DNA of 64,000 nt from Thauera butanivorans NBRC 103042 (GTDB taxonomy: Bacteria; Pseudomonadota; Gammaproteobacteria; Burkholderiales; Rhodocyclaceae). The notes beneath the pieces were generated by a model, which did not search any database, was not told the DNA's origin, and saw only the letters and a program-made list of their open reading frames with translations. The translations under genes and the position numbers were made by a program. Every line of letters begins with the position of its first letter. Within the stretch, counting starts at the first letter, position 1. Below, piece by piece: positions 18,589-27,767 of the stretch. Where the stretch lies: the NCBI RefSeq assembly GCF_001591165.1, contig NZ_BCUG01000010.1, positions 1 to 64,000 of the forward strand. The letters are read 5' to 3'.

Positions 18589-19935
18589 ATGCGTATCGCT
18601 GGCCGTGGCTATCTGGCTGCTTTCGTCCTTGGCTGCATGCTGGCGTCGGCAGTGGCGCCGAATGCCGTCCGCGCGCAGGCCACGGGCGACATCGCCGACA
18701 AGCGCTCGGACCTCGACGACCTCAAGAAGCGCATCCGCGACCTGCAGCAGGAAATGTCGCGTACCGAGGCGAACCGTTCCGATGCGGCAAAGGCGCTGAC
18801 CGAGTCGGAGCGCGAAGTGTCGCGCGCGCAGCGCCGGGTATTGCAACTGCAGCGCGAGCGCGCCGAGGCCGATGCGCGGCTGGCCGAACTGGAGCGGGAG
18901 CAGCAGCAGGCGGGCGCGCGCATCGATGCCCGCCGCGGAGAGCTGGCCGAGTGGCTGCGCCGGCACTACATGCATGGTGCGGCGGATGGCGTGGCGCCCT
19001 TGCTGTCGGCGCGCGATCCGAACCAGATCGCGCGCGATGCTTATTATCTCGAACAGCTCGGCCGTGCCCGTCTGGGCCTGATCGAGCGCATGCGCGCCGA
19101 TCTGCGCGAGACCGAACTGCGCGCGCAGGAAATCGGCCGCCGGCGGGACCGCGTGGCCGAGCTCGAAGCCCGGCAGCACGAGCAGCGCAAGCAGCTCGAA
19201 GCCAGCCTGCTCCAGCGCAAGGCCGCGCTGGCCGAAATCTCGAAGCAGCTGCAGAGTCAGAAGCGCGAAGTGGCGACCTTGCGCGAGGACGAGCAGCGTC
19301 TGGCGAAGGTGATCGACACCCTGGTCAAGCGTGCCCGCGAAGCGGCCGCACGCGAGGCAGCAAGGAAGCTGGCGGAACAGCGCGCGACCGAGGCGCGTGC
19401 CGCCGCCGCGGCAGCCCAGGCGAAGGCGGCCGGGAATGCCGCGCCGCCGTCGGCTGCGGTCCGCCCGCCGGCGCGGCGCGCCGAGCCGGTCGTCGGTGAA
19501 GCGCGCAGCAGCGCAGGGGCGACGCCGACCGGCGTGCGCTTCGCCCAGCTTCGCGGCCAGTTGCGTTTTCCGGTGCGTGGCGAACTCGTCGGCCGCTTCG
19601 GCGCTCCAAGGGCGGAAGGCGGCACGACGTGGAAGGGCGTGTTCATCCGGGCGGGCACCGGAGCGGACGTCAAGGCGGTCGCAACGGGCGAAGTCGTGTA
19701 TTCGGACTGGTTGCGCGGCTACGGCAATCTGATCATCATCGATCACGGCGGCGACTACCTCACCGTGTATGGCAACAACGACACCTTGCTGAAGGAAGTG
19801 GGCGATGCGGTGTCCGGCGGCGACGCGATCGCCAGCGTGGGCACCAGCGGAGGGGGCGGAGAATCGGGTTTATACTTCGAACTCCGCCATCAGGGCCGCC
19901 CGCTCGACCCGATGCAGTGGGTGCGACTCAACTAG
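18589..19935 (+). CDS. envC: EnvC-like murein hydrolase activator (M23/LytM-like domain)
   Basis: A periplasmic protein of 448 residues. It has a signal peptide (about 1-30), long coiled coils (about 33-250, rich in Glu, Arg, Gln and Ala), an Ala/Pro-rich linker, and a C-terminal LytM domain from about 325. In that domain the zinc ligands of active M23 peptidases are mostly missing: GRFGAPRAEGGTTWKG lacks the His/Asp pair and YGNNDTLL replaces the usual HxH strand. This is the pattern of EnvC, which activates amidases during cell separation rather than cutting wall itself. The ATG at 18589 is chosen. The ctpA-like gene follows at once. Confidence 0.88.
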   Translation: MRIAGRGYLAAFVLGCMLASAVAPNAVRAQATGDIADKRSDLDDLKKRIRDLQQEMSRTEANRSDAAKALTESEREVSRAQRRVLQLQRERAEADARLAELEREQQQAGARIDARRGELAEWLRRHYMHGAADGVAPLLSARDPNQIARDAYYLEQLGRARLGLIERMRADLRETELRAQEIGRRRDRVAELEARQHEQRKQLEASLLQRKAALAEISKQLQSQKREVATLREDEQRLAKVIDTLVKRAREAAAREAARKLAEQRATEARAAAAAAQAKAAGNAAPPSAAVRPPARRAEPVVGEARSSAGATPTGVRFAQLRGQLRFPVRGELVGRFGAPRAEGGTTWKGVFIRAGTGADVKAVATGEVVYSDWLRGYGNLIIIDHGGDYLTVYGNNDTLLKEVGDAVSGGDAIASVGTSGGGGESGLYFELRHQGRPLDPMQWVRLN

Positions 19936-19981
19936 ATCAAACGGTGCGAAGGGCAGGAGCCGCTTCCCCGATGGAGTTCTC

Positions 19982-21370
19982 ATGCGCAGCAAGCTGAAAC
20001 AGCTCGGCCTCGTCATGACCGGCGTGTTCGCCGGCGTGGCGCTCAGTCTCAATTTTTCCGCCAATGCCGACCGCACGACCCAGATGCCGCTGCCGGTCGA
20101 GGAATTGCGCGCCTATGCCGACGTGTTCAATGCGATCAAGCAGGGCTACGTCGAGCCGGTCGAGGACAAGAAGCTGATCGTCGATTCGATCAGCGGCATG
20201 CTGTCGGGACTCGATCCGCATTCGGCCTACCTGGACAGCGAAGCCTTCAAGGAGCTCCAGGTCGGCACGCAGGGCGAGTTCGGCGGGCTGGGCATCGAGG
20301 TCGGCATGGAAGACGGCTTCGTCAAGGTGATTTCGCCGATCGAGGACACGCCGGCCTTCCGCGCCGGTGTCCAGGCCGGCGACCTGATCGTCAAGCTCGA
20401 CGACACGCCGGTGAAGGGCATGAGCCTGAACGATGCGGTCAAGCGCATGCGCGGCAAGCCCAACACCGCCATCGAGCTGACGATCATGCGCAAGGGCGAA
20501 TCGCGGCCGATCGTGCTCAAGCTGACGCGCGAGGTCATCAAGGTGCAGAGCGTCAAGTCCAAGCTCGTCGAGCCGGGCTACGGCTATCTGCGCGTCGCGC
20601 AGTTCCAGGAGAACACCGCGGCATCGGTGGTCCAGCACTTGAACAAGCTGAATGCCGAAGGGGCGCTGCGCGGCTTGGTGCTCGACCTGCGCAACGATCC
20701 GGGCGGCCTGCTGCATGGCGCGGTGGGCGTGTCCGCGGCCTTCCTGCCGCTGGGGGCGATGGTGGTGTCCACCGATGGCCGCACCGAGGACGCCAAGCGC
20801 GAATACCGCGCGATGCCGGAGGACTACCTGCGCGGCACGCGTGACGATTTCCTCGACCGCCTGCCCGCGGGGGCCAAGGATGTGCCGATGGTCGTACTGG
20901 TCAATGCCGGTTCGGCTTCGGCGTCCGAGATCGTCGCCGGCGCGCTGCAGGACCACAAGCGCGCCGTCGTGATGGGCACGCAGACTTTCGGCAAGGGTTC
21001 GGTGCAGACCATTCTGCCGCTCAACAACAGCACCGCGATCAAGCTGACCACGGCACGCTACTACACGCCGAACGGCCGCTCGATCCAGGCCAAGGGCATC
21101 GAACCCGACATCGTCGTCGAGGAAAGCGCCAACGGCTCGAACCGCCGGGTCCGCGAAGCCGATCTGCAGGGCCACCTGGGCAACGACAAGGATCCCGAGG
21201 CCGAGATCAGGGCGCGGGAGGCCGGGAAGGGAGACGGCGGCGCCGACGAGGCCGAGCCGGTGCGCTTCGAGCTTGCCGGCAAGGACGACCATCAGCTGCA
21301 GCAGGCGATCAACCTGCTCAAGGGCCTGCAGATCGTCCAGGGCAAGAAGGCGTCCGAGCCGAAGCCCTGA
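19982..21370 (+). CDS. ctpA: S41 family C-terminal processing peptidase (CtpA-like)
   Basis: An exported serine protease of the carboxy-terminal processing family, 462 residues. It has an N-terminal signal or anchor (LGLVMTGVFAGVALSLNF), a PDZ domain (about 95-175, starting FGGLGIEVGMEDGFV) and the S41 catalytic core. The core has the Ser in NAGSASASEIVAGAL and the Lys in GTQTFGKGSVQTILPL. The C-terminal tail is charged and of low complexity. The start ATG at 19982 gives the expected signal peptide. It lies 46 bases after envC, and moeB follows, an order conserved in betaproteobacteria; the envC neighbourhood points to a cell-wall role. Confidence 0.93.
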   Translation: MRSKLKQLGLVMTGVFAGVALSLNFSANADRTTQMPLPVEELRAYADVFNAIKQGYVEPVEDKKLIVDSISGMLSGLDPHSAYLDSEAFKELQVGTQGEFGGLGIEVGMEDGFVKVISPIEDTPAFRAGVQAGDLIVKLDDTPVKGMSLNDAVKRMRGKPNTAIELTIMRKGESRPIVLKLTREVIKVQSVKSKLVEPGYGYLRVAQFQENTAASVVQHLNKLNAEGALRGLVLDLRNDPGGLLHGAVGVSAAFLPLGAMVVSTDGRTEDAKREYRAMPEDYLRGTRDDFLDRLPAGAKDVPMVVLVNAGSASASEIVAGALQDHKRAVVMGTQTFGKGSVQTILPLNNSTAIKLTTARYYTPNGRSIQAKGIEPDIVVEESANGSNRRVREADLQGHLGNDKDPEAEIRAREAGKGDGGADEAEPVRFELAGKDDHQLQQAINLLKGLQIVQGKKASEPKP

Positions 21371-21420
21371 CCGGGTACCCCTGAGCCGGGCGCCCCTGAT
21401 TCCGGTGGGAATGTACCGGG

Positions 21421-21442
21421 TGCCCGCCTTCTCGGGCGGGCA
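21421..21442 (+). terminator. Stem-loop after ctpA
   Basis: TGCCCGCC and GGCGGGCA pair around a six-base loop 50 bases after the ctpA stop. There is no T run, so termination is possible but weak; it may instead stabilise the mRNA. Confidence 0.4.
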
Positions 21443-21500
21443 TCCGGTCGCCGCATAGACTGCGCGAATTCCCGCCCATTTCACGCATATTCTCCGCCGC

Positions 21501-22253
21501 ATGAACGACGATCAGTTGCTGCGCTACAGCCGCCACATCCTGTTGCCCGAAATCGGCGTCGAGGGACAGGAGGCGCTGCTCGGCGCGAAAGTCCTCATCG
21601 TCGGTGCCGGCGGCCTCGGCTCCCCGGCAGCGATGTATCTCGCCGCGGCCGGCGTCGGTTCGCTGGTGATCGCCGACGACGACGACGTCGACCTCACCAA
21701 CCTGCAGCGCCAGATCCTGCATTCGGCCGAGACGGTCGGCCGGCCCAAGGTCGAATCGGCGCGAATCAGCCTGCAGCGCCTCAACCCGCTCGCCAGGGTC
21801 GTGCCGCTGCAGGCGCGGCTCGATGGCGACGCGCTGGACGAGCAGGTGGCGGCGGCCGACGTCGTGCTGGATTGCTGCGACAATTTCGCCACCCGCCATG
21901 CGGTCAACCGCGCTTGCGTGAAACTGCGCAAGCCGCTGGTGTCCGGTGCCGCCATCCGCTTCGACGGGCAGGTGTCGGTATTCGACCTGCGGCGGCCCGA
22001 GGCGGCCTGCTATCACTGCCTGTTCCCGGAAGGCGAGGATATCGAAGAAGTACGTTGCGCGGTGATGGGGGTGTTCGCGCCGATCGTCGGCCTGATCGGT
22101 ACGACACAGGCCGCCGAAGCGCTCAAGCTGATCATTGGCTGCGGCACGCCGCTGGTCGGGCGCCTGCTGCTGCTCGACGGCCTGGCGATGGAGTGGCGCA
22201 GCATCGGCTTCGGCCGTGATCCCGGCTGTGCCGTCTGCGGCGGCGCGGGTTGA
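21501..22253 (+). CDS. moeB: Molybdopterin-synthase adenylyltransferase MoeB / ThiF-HesA family
   Basis: An E1-like enzyme that adenylates the C-terminal Gly of a small sulfur carrier (MoaD or ThiS). The 250 residues have RYSRHILLPEIGVEGQEAL at the N-terminus, the ATP-binding loop VGAGGLGSPAAMYLAAAG near 34-51, the catalytic DDDDVDLTNLQRQILH, and zinc cysteine pairs CYHC and CAVC. MoeB and ThiF cannot be separated by sequence alone; no rhodanese extension is present. Moco genes elsewhere in the window make MoeB reasonable. Confidence 0.9.
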   Translation: MNDDQLLRYSRHILLPEIGVEGQEALLGAKVLIVGAGGLGSPAAMYLAAAGVGSLVIADDDDVDLTNLQRQILHSAETVGRPKVESARISLQRLNPLARVVPLQARLDGDALDEQVAAADVVLDCCDNFATRHAVNRACVKLRKPLVSGAAIRFDGQVSVFDLRRPEAACYHCLFPEGEDIEEVRCAVMGVFAPIVGLIGTTQAAEALKLIIGCGTPLVGRLLLLDGLAMEWRSIGFGRDPGCAVCGGAG

Positions 22254-22258
22254 ACGGG

Positions 22259-22302
22259 CGTAGGATGGGTTGAAGGCGCGCAGCGCCGATACCCATCCTA
22301 CG
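22259..22302. repeat. REP-like palindromic element
   Basis: CGTAGGATGGGT and ACCCATCCTACG are perfect 12-bp inverted copies. Inside them GGCGC and GCGCC form a second stem around GCA. The 44-bp element lies five bases past the moeB stop, between convergent moeB and ribD. Similar GTAGGATGGGT hairpins are dispersed in many proteobacterial genomes. It may also act as a terminator-like barrier here. Confidence 0.65.
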
Positions 22303-22345
22303 CGGGCCGGGGCCGCAGGCAGCACGGCGAGGCCGCGCGATGTGC

Positions 22346-23455
22346 TTATCGCTTCGCCGGCAGATCGGCCGCGAAGCGCGCGAGGATGCGGATGTCGCGG
22401 CCGACCTGGCGCAGGTCGCGGATGTCGAGCCGGGCGGTGTCTTCCAGCCTTGTCAGCGCGGCGAGATTGAACAGGCCGTGGGCGGCGTCGCCGGCCAGCA
22501 TCGGCGCCAGATACAGCAGCAGCTCATCCACGCAGCCTTCACGCAGCAGCGAGCCATTGAGCTTGAAGCCGGCTTCGGCGTGGACTTCGTTGAGGCCGAG
22601 CATGCCGAGTTCGCTCATCAGCTGCGGCAGGTCGACCTTGCCGGCGGCGTTCGGCAGCACGATCAGCCGGTGCCCGGCGGCCGACAGGCTGGCGATGCGC
22701 GCGCTGTCCTCGCTGGCAGTGGCGATCAGGATTGGTTCGCCCTGCAGGATGCGGGCGCCGGGCGAGACGTCCAGCCGGGCATCGATCAGGATGCGCAGCG
22801 GCTGGCGTTCGCAGGCGACGTCGCGCACGCTGAGCTGCGGGTCGTCTTCCTTCACGGTGCCGATGCCGGTCAGCACCGCGCAGGCGCGCGCGCGCCAGGC
22901 GTGGCCGTCGCGACGGGCCTCGGGGCCGGTGATCCACTGGCTGATGCCGTTTTCCAATGCTGTCTTGCCGTCCAGCGTGGCTGCCGCCTTGAGCCGCAGC
23001 CACGGGCGGCCGCGGGTCATGCGCGAGACGAAGCCGAGGTTCAGTTCGCGCGCTTCCGCTTCCAGCAGGCCGTGTTCGGTGGCGATGCCGGCGGCGCGCA
23101 GGCGCGCCAGGCCGCGTCCGGCGACGAGCGGGTTGGGATCGTCCATGGCGACGACGACCCGGGCGACGCCGGCCTCGACCAGGGCATCGGCGCAGGGCGG
23201 CGTGCGGCCATGGTGCGAGCAGGGTTCGAGCGTGACGTAGACGGTGGCGCCGCGCGCGGCACCGCCCGCCTGCCGCAGCGCGTGGATTTCGGCATGAGGC
23301 TCGCCGGCGCGGTGATGCCAGCCTTCGCCGACGATGGCACCGTCGCGCATCAGCACGCAACCTACGCGTGGATTGGGCGAAGTCGTGTTCAGGCCGTGGG
23401 CGGCAAGCTGGAGCGCGCGCGCCATGGCGGCATGATCAGCCGCCGAAAAGGTCAT
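22346..23455 (-). CDS. ribD: Bifunctional riboflavin biosynthesis protein RibD
   Basis: A 369-residue fusion. The N-terminal deaminase (about 1-145) converts the GTP-derived pyrimidine, and the C-terminal reductase (about 150-365) reduces its ribose. The deaminase zinc site is seen as HAEIHAL and [11 protein letters not shown]. The reductase has [18 protein letters not shown] and the substrate loop [18 protein letters not shown]. It overlaps the end of nrdR by 20 bases, so it is probably translated from the same mRNA (glyA-nrdR-ribD). Confidence 0.95.
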   Translation of the reverse strand: MTFSAADHAAMARALQLAAHGLNTTSPNPRVGCVLMRDGAIVGEGWHHRAGEPHAEIHALRQAGGAARGATVYVTLEPCSHHGRTPPCADALVEAGVARVVVAMDDPNPLVAGRGLARLRAAGIATEHGLLEAEARELNLGFVSRMTRGRPWLRLKAAATLDGKTALENGISQWITGPEARRDGHAWRARACAVLTGIGTVKEDDPQLSVRDVACERQPLRILIDARLDVSPGARILQGEPILIATASEDSARIASLSAAGHRLIVLPNAAGKVDLPQLMSELGMLGLNEVHAEAGFKLNGSLLREGCVDELLLYLAPMLAGDAAHGLFNLAALTRLEDTARLDIRDLRQVGRDIRILARFAADLPAKR

Positions 23456-23948
23456 GGCCGGATTCCTGTTCGGGCTTGGCAGGCTTGCTGCGGCGGGAGC
23501 GGGGCTGCACTTCGCGGATCAGCTCGGAGAACTCATCCACGTCGGCGAAGTTGCGATAGACCGAAGCGAAGCGGATGTAGGCGACCTTGTCGAGCTTCTT
23601 CAGCTCCTTCATCACCAGTTCGCCGATCTTCTCGCTCGGCACTTCCTGCTCGCCCAGCGACAGCAGGCGGGCTTCGATGCGGTCCACTGCGGCGTCGACG
23701 GCATCGATGGTGACGGGGCGCTTGCGCAGCGCCAGCTTCATGCTGCCGGCCAGCTTGTCGTGGTCGAACTCGGTGCGGCTGCCGTTGCGCTTGACGATGT
23801 GCGGCATCTTGAGATCGATGCGCTCGTAAGTGGTGAAGCGCTTGTCGCATTTCGGACAGCGGCGGCGGCGCCTGACGACGTCGCCATCCTCGTTCTCGCG
23901 CGTGTCGGTGACCTGGGTGTTGGGGTCAGCGCAGAAAGGGCATTTCAT
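23436..23948 (-). CDS. nrdR: Transcriptional regulator NrdR
   Basis: A repressor of ribonucleotide reductase genes that senses (d)ATP through an ATP-cone. At 170 residues it has the N-terminal zinc ribbon (CPFC and CPKC near 3-6 and 31-34, with [17 protein letters not shown]) and the ATP-cone from about 49 ([19 protein letters not shown]). An extra basic, Pro-containing tail of about 20 residues follows. Its end overlaps ribD by 20 bases, and glyA lies upstream, the usual betaproteobacterial order. Confidence 0.96.
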   Translation of the reverse strand: MKCPFCADPNTQVTDTRENEDGDVVRRRRRCPKCDKRFTTYERIDLKMPHIVKRNGSRTEFDHDKLAGSMKLALRKRPVTIDAVDAAVDRIEARLLSLGEQEVPSEKIGELVMKELKKLDKVAYIRFASVYRNFADVDEFSELIREVQPRSRRSKPAKPEQESGHDLFGG

Positions 23949-23999
23949 GGCCGGAAGGCGCTGCGGGGCGGGCGTGGTCGGCTCGCCCCGCGTTCGGGC

Positions 24000-25250
24000 T
24001 TACTTGCCGTACACCGGGAACCTGGCGCACAGCGCGGCGACCTTGTCGCGCGTGCGGCCGATCACCGTCTGGTCGTGCGGGGCATCCAGCACGTCGGCGA
24101 TCAGGTGGGCGACCTGTTCGGCCTCGATCTCGGTGAAGCCGCGGGTCGTCATCGCCGGCGAGCCGATGCGGATGCCGGAGGTGACGAAGGGCTTCTCGGG
24201 GTCGTTCGGGATCGAGTTCTTGTTGACCGTGATGTGGGCGCTGCCCAGCACTGCCTCGGCTTCCTTGCCGGTGATCTTCTTGTTGCGCAGATCGACCAGG
24301 AAGACGTGGCTTTCGGTACGCCCGGAGACGATGCGCAGGCCGCGTTCCTCGCCCAGCACGCGGGCCATCACGCGGGCGTTGGCGATCACCTGCTCCTGAT
24401 AGTTGCGGAAGGCCGGTGTGGCGGCTTCCTTGAAGGCGACCGCCTTGGCGGCAATGACGTGTTCCAGCGGGCCACCCTGCAGGCCGGGGAAGATCGCCGA
24501 GTTCAGCGCCTTCTCGTGCTCGGCCTTCATCAGGATGATGCCGCCGCGCGGGCCGCGCAGGGTCTTGTGCGTGGTCGAGGTGACGACGTCGGCGTGCGGC
24601 ACCGGGTTGGGATAGAAGCCGGCGGCGATCAGGCCGGCGTAGTGGGCCATGTCCACCCAGAAGATGGCACCGACTTCCTTGGCGATTTTGGCGAAGCGCT
24701 CGAAGTCGATGCGCAGCGAATAGGCCGAGGCGCCGGCGATGATGATGCGCGGCTTGGTCTCGCGCGCCAGCGCTTCCATCTTGCCGTAGTCGATCTCTTC
24801 CTTGTCGTTCAGGCCGTAGGCGACGACGTTGAACCATTTGCCCGACATGTTCAGCGACATGCCGTGGGTGAGGTGGCCGCCTTCGGCCAGACTCATGCCC
24901 ATGATCGTGTCGCCAGGCTTGGCGAAAGCCATCAGCACCGCCTGGTTGGCCTGCGAGCCGGAGTTCGGCTGCACGTTGGCGGCTTCGGCGCCGAACAGCG
25001 CTTTCAGGCGGTCGATGGCCAACTGCTCAACCACGTCGACATGCTCGCAGCCGCCGTAGTAGCGCTTGCCGGGGTAACCCTCGGCGTACTTGTTGGTGAG
25101 CTGGGAGCCCTGGGCTTCCATCACCGCCCGGGAAACGTAGTTTTCCGAAGCGATCAGTTCGATGTGGTCTTCCTGACGCTTGTTTTCGGCCTGGATGGCG
25201 GCCCACAGCTCGGGATCGACTTTGGCGAGAGTGTCTTGCGAAGAGAACAT
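24000..25250 (-). CDS. glyA: Serine hydroxymethyltransferase
   Basis: A PLP enzyme that converts serine and tetrahydrofolate to glycine and methylene-tetrahydrofolate. The 416 residues are full length. The PLP lysine is in [35 protein letters not shown] near 33-51 and [17 protein letters not shown] follow the family exactly. It is the first gene of the glyA-nrdR-ribD unit, with 51 bases to nrdR. Just upstream on its strand is a GGAG ribosome site and an AT-richer stretch that may hold the promoter. Confidence 0.97.
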   Translation of the reverse strand: MFSSQDTLAKVDPELWAAIQAENKRQEDHIELIASENYVSRAVMEAQGSQLTNKYAEGYPGKRYYGGCEHVDVVEQLAIDRLKALFGAEAANVQPNSGSQANQAVLMAFAKPGDTIMGMSLAEGGHLTHGMSLNMSGKWFNVVAYGLNDKEEIDYGKMEALARETKPRIIIAGASAYSLRIDFERFAKIAKEVGAIFWVDMAHYAGLIAAGFYPNPVPHADVVTSTTHKTLRGPRGGIILMKAEHEKALNSAIFPGLQGGPLEHVIAAKAVAFKEAATPAFRNYQEQVIANARVMARVLGEERGLRIVSGRTESHVFLVDLRNKKITGKEAEAVLGSAHITVNKNSIPNDPEKPFVTSGIRIGSPAMTTRGFTEIEAEQVAHLIADVLDAPHDQTVIGRTRDKVAALCARFPVYGK

Positions 25251-25334
25251 GGACGGAACCGGTAAAAGGAGTGGCGTTAAAAGCGGATGTTACCACGCGC
25301 CTGTTGGCACGCGTCCCGCTGCAGCGCACGGGCT

Positions 25335-25372
25335 GCCGGCCGGGGCATGCGGATATGCCTGCCCCGGCCGGC
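25335..25372 (-). terminator. GC-rich hairpin after the TRAP dctM1 gene
   Basis: A 13-bp perfect stem (GCCGGCCGGGGCA with TGCCCCGGCCGGC) around a 12-base loop begins six bases past the dctM1 stop. No T run follows, so it may protect the mRNA end or stop transcription with Rho. Confidence 0.5.
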
Positions 25373-25377
25373 GGCCT

Positions 25378-27069
25378 TCACCACCCGCTGCTGCCGCTGT
25401 CTTCGTCGCTGCCCCAGCTGCCGCCGCTGCCGTCGTTGACGTTGATCTCGATGGTGTCGAGATCCACCGCGACCGCCTTGTTGAACACGCTCGTGACCAG
25501 GCCGGGGAACAGGATCAGCGCCACGACCATGATGAGCTGCATCAGCACGAAGGGGATCGCGCCGCGGTAGATGTCCATGGTCTTCACGCCGGCGATCCGC
25601 TTGCTGGTGATGCGGTCGACGAAGTCCTTGGCCGGCGCCACGCTGCGCAGGTAGAACAGTGCGAAGCCGAACGGCGGCGTCAGGAAGGAGGTTTGCAGGT
25701 TCATCGCCACCAGTACGCCGAACCAGACGAGGTCGATCCCCATCTTGTCCGCCACCGGCGCCAGCAGCGGAATCAGGATGAAGGCGATCTCGAAGAAGTC
25801 GATGAAGAAGCCGAGGACGAAGATCACCGTGTTGACGAAGAGCAGGAAGCCGATCTCGCCGCCGGGCAGCCTGTCGAACAGGTGCTCGACCCAGATCTGG
25901 CCGTCGACTGCGGTGAAGGTGAAGCTGAAGATCGTCGAGCCGATCAGGATGAAGAGCACGAAGCAGGACAGGCGCGAGGTCGACTCCAGCGCGTGCTTCA
26001 GCAACGGCATGTCGAGCTTGCCGCGCATCAGCGCCATCACGATGCCGCCGACGGCACCCATCGCGCCGCCTTCGGTCGGTGTCGCGACGCCCAGGAAGAT
26101 CGTGCCGAGCACGAGGAAGATCAGGGCCAGCGGCGGAATCAGCACGAAGGTCACGCGTTCGGTGATGCGCGACAGCAGACCCAGTCCGAGCAACCGGTTG
26201 ATCTGGGCGGCGATGAAGGCGAGCGCCGAGCCTGCGGTCAGGGCGACGACGATGGTCTCGTCCAGTGCCGGGTCGATTTCCTCGCCCTTGAACGCGCTGA
26301 GGATCTCGCCGTAGTACATGCCGAAGGCCACCGCGACGATGGTGACGAGCAGGCCGAAGATGGCGAGCGAGCGCATGCCGCTCGAACCGTCGGCTTCACG
26401 GTAGCTGCGCGCTTCCGGCGGCAGGGCCGGTACGAGCTTGGGCTTGAAGATCGCCAGCGCGATGATGAAAAGCGCGTAGAGGCCGATCAGCGTGAAGGCC
26501 GGGATGAAGGCGCCCTTGTACAGGTCGCCGACCGAGCGGCCGAGCTGGTCGGCGATGACGATCAGCACCAGCGAGGGCGGCACGATCTGTGCCAGCGTGC
26601 CCGAGGCGACGATCGCACCGCTGGCGACAGCCGGGCTGTAGCCGTAGCGCAGCATGATGGGCAGCGAGATCAGGCCCATCGAGATCACCGAGGCCGCCAC
26701 CACGCCGGTGGTCGCCGCCAGCAGCGCGCCGACGAAGATCACGGCAAGCGCGAGGCCGCCGCGGATCGGGCCGAACAGCTGGCCGATGGTGTCGAGCAGG
26801 TCCTCGGCCATGCCGCTGCGTTCGAGGATCAGGCCCATCAGCGTGAAGAAGGGGATGGCCAGCAGGGTGTCGTTCTGGATGATGCCGAACACGCGCAGCG
26901 GCAGCGCCTGGAACAAACTCGGCGGCAACAGGCCCGCTTCCATGCCGAGGAAGCCGAACAGCAGGCCGCAGGCGGCAAGCGAGAAGGCGACCGGAAAGCC
27001 GGTGAGCAGGAACAGCATCAGCGAGCCGAACATCAGCTCGGGTGCGTGGGCGGAGAAGAATTCGATCAT
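25378..27069 (-). CDS. dctM: TRAP transporter large permease (DctM), copy 1
   Basis: The ion-coupled translocation subunit of a tripartite ATP-independent periplasmic transporter, at the inner membrane. The 563 residues hold over a dozen hydrophobic helices. The family segments are seen: LTGFPVAFSLA, ATTGVVAASVISMGLISLP, GTLAQIVPPSLVLIVIADQLG, TPTEGGAMGAVGG and NLQTSFLTPPFGFALFYLR. The protein is longer than typical DctM (about 430), with an insert near 225-300, and ends in an odd Gly/Ser/Asp/Trp tail. It overlaps dctQ1 by four bases and closely resembles the copy at 30385. Confidence 0.95.
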   Translation of the reverse strand: MIEFFSAHAPELMFGSLMLFLLTGFPVAFSLAACGLLFGFLGMEAGLLPPSLFQALPLRVFGIIQNDTLLAIPFFTLMGLILERSGMAEDLLDTIGQLFGPIRGGLALAVIFVGALLAATTGVVAASVISMGLISLPIMLRYGYSPAVASGAIVASGTLAQIVPPSLVLIVIADQLGRSVGDLYKGAFIPAFTLIGLYALFIIALAIFKPKLVPALPPEARSYREADGSSGMRSLAIFGLLVTIVAVAFGMYYGEILSAFKGEEIDPALDETIVVALTAGSALAFIAAQINRLLGLGLLSRITERVTFVLIPPLALIFLVLGTIFLGVATPTEGGAMGAVGGIVMALMRGKLDMPLLKHALESTSRLSCFVLFILIGSTIFSFTFTAVDGQIWVEHLFDRLPGGEIGFLLFVNTVIFVLGFFIDFFEIAFILIPLLAPVADKMGIDLVWFGVLVAMNLQTSFLTPPFGFALFYLRSVAPAKDFVDRITSKRIAGVKTMDIYRGAIPFVLMQLIMVVALILFPGLVTSVFNKAVAVDLDTIEINVNDGSGGSWGSDEDSGSSGW

Positions 27070-27638
27070 TTTTGTGCCTCTTCGCCGTGGATGTCATCCT
27101 GTCCGTCGTGGGCGCCCTGCAGCAGCGGGTTGGGCCCCTTGCCCTGCAGGAAGGCAAGGCGTTTGATCAGTTCCGAGATCGCCTGCAGGCCGAGCAGCAG
27201 GAAGCCGGCCGGCACCAGCGCATAGACCGGCCAGCGGATCAGGCCGCCGGCGTTGGACGACACTTCGCCCGAGACATAGGCTGCCATCACGACCGGCCAG
27301 GCGAAATCGATCATGAACCAGCACATCGGCAGCAGGAAGACGAGGATGCCGACGATGTCGATGTACATGCGCGTGCGCATCGACAGCCTGCTCGCCAGCA
27401 CGTCGATGCGCACGTGGGCGTTCTGCAGGAAGGTGTAGCCCGCGCCGAGCAGGAACACGGCGCCGAACAGGTACCACTGGATTTCGAGAAAGGCATTCGA
27501 GCCGATGTTGAAGGCCTTGCGGGCGATTGCATTGGCGGCGCTGATGATCGTCGCGGCGAGGATCAGCCATATCACGAATTTGCCGAATAGCCGGTTCACC
27601 GCATCGATGACGCCGGACAGGCGAAGGAGGATTTCCAT
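27066..27638 (-). CDS. dctQ: TRAP transporter small permease (DctQ), copy 1
   Basis: The small membrane subunit of the same TRAP system, 190 residues with four transmembrane helices. FNIGSNAFLEIQWYLFGAVFLLGAGYTF is the family core (residues about 42-70), followed by NAHVRIDVL. It couples the binding protein to DctM. Its start lies 129 bases after dctP1, with a strong hairpin between, and its stop overlaps dctM1. Confidence 0.94.
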   Translation of the reverse strand: MEILLRLSGVIDAVNRLFGKFVIWLILAATIISAANAIARKAFNIGSNAFLEIQWYLFGAVFLLGAGYTFLQNAHVRIDVLASRLSMRTRMYIDIVGILVFLLPMCWFMIDFAWPVVMAAYVSGEVSSNAGGLIRWPVYALVPAGFLLLGLQAISELIKRLAFLQGKGPNPLLQGAHDGQDDIHGEEAQK

Positions 27639-27730
27639 GGCGTGTGTGGAACCTGTGGAGCACGAAAAAGCCCCGCAGGGCGGAGGGTGCGCCCGGCGGG
27701 AAGCTGAGGATGCCGCGTGATCCCCGGTTT

Positions 27731-27757
27731 GCCGGAGACGCGGCGAGCGTCTCCGGC
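27731..27757 (-). promoter_or_regulatory. Intercistronic stem-loop between dctP1 and dctQ1
   Basis: GCCGGAGACGC pairs perfectly with GCGTCTCCGGC around GGCGA. It starts 10 bases past the dctP1 stop. There is no T run, so it more likely stabilises the dctP1 message, allowing much more binding protein than permease. Confidence 0.6.
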
Positions 27758-27767
27758 AGCGCAGGAA

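Noticed and set aside
22259-22302. CRISPR-like repeat or attachment site
   Set aside because: Only one copy is present and there are no spacers, cas genes or integrase nearby; a palindromic REP-like element fits better.
25180-27225. Plus-strand open frame opposite the TRAP permease genes, rich in Asp, His and Gln
   Set aside because: Antisense of a transmembrane protein; the low-complexity charged translation is an artefact.
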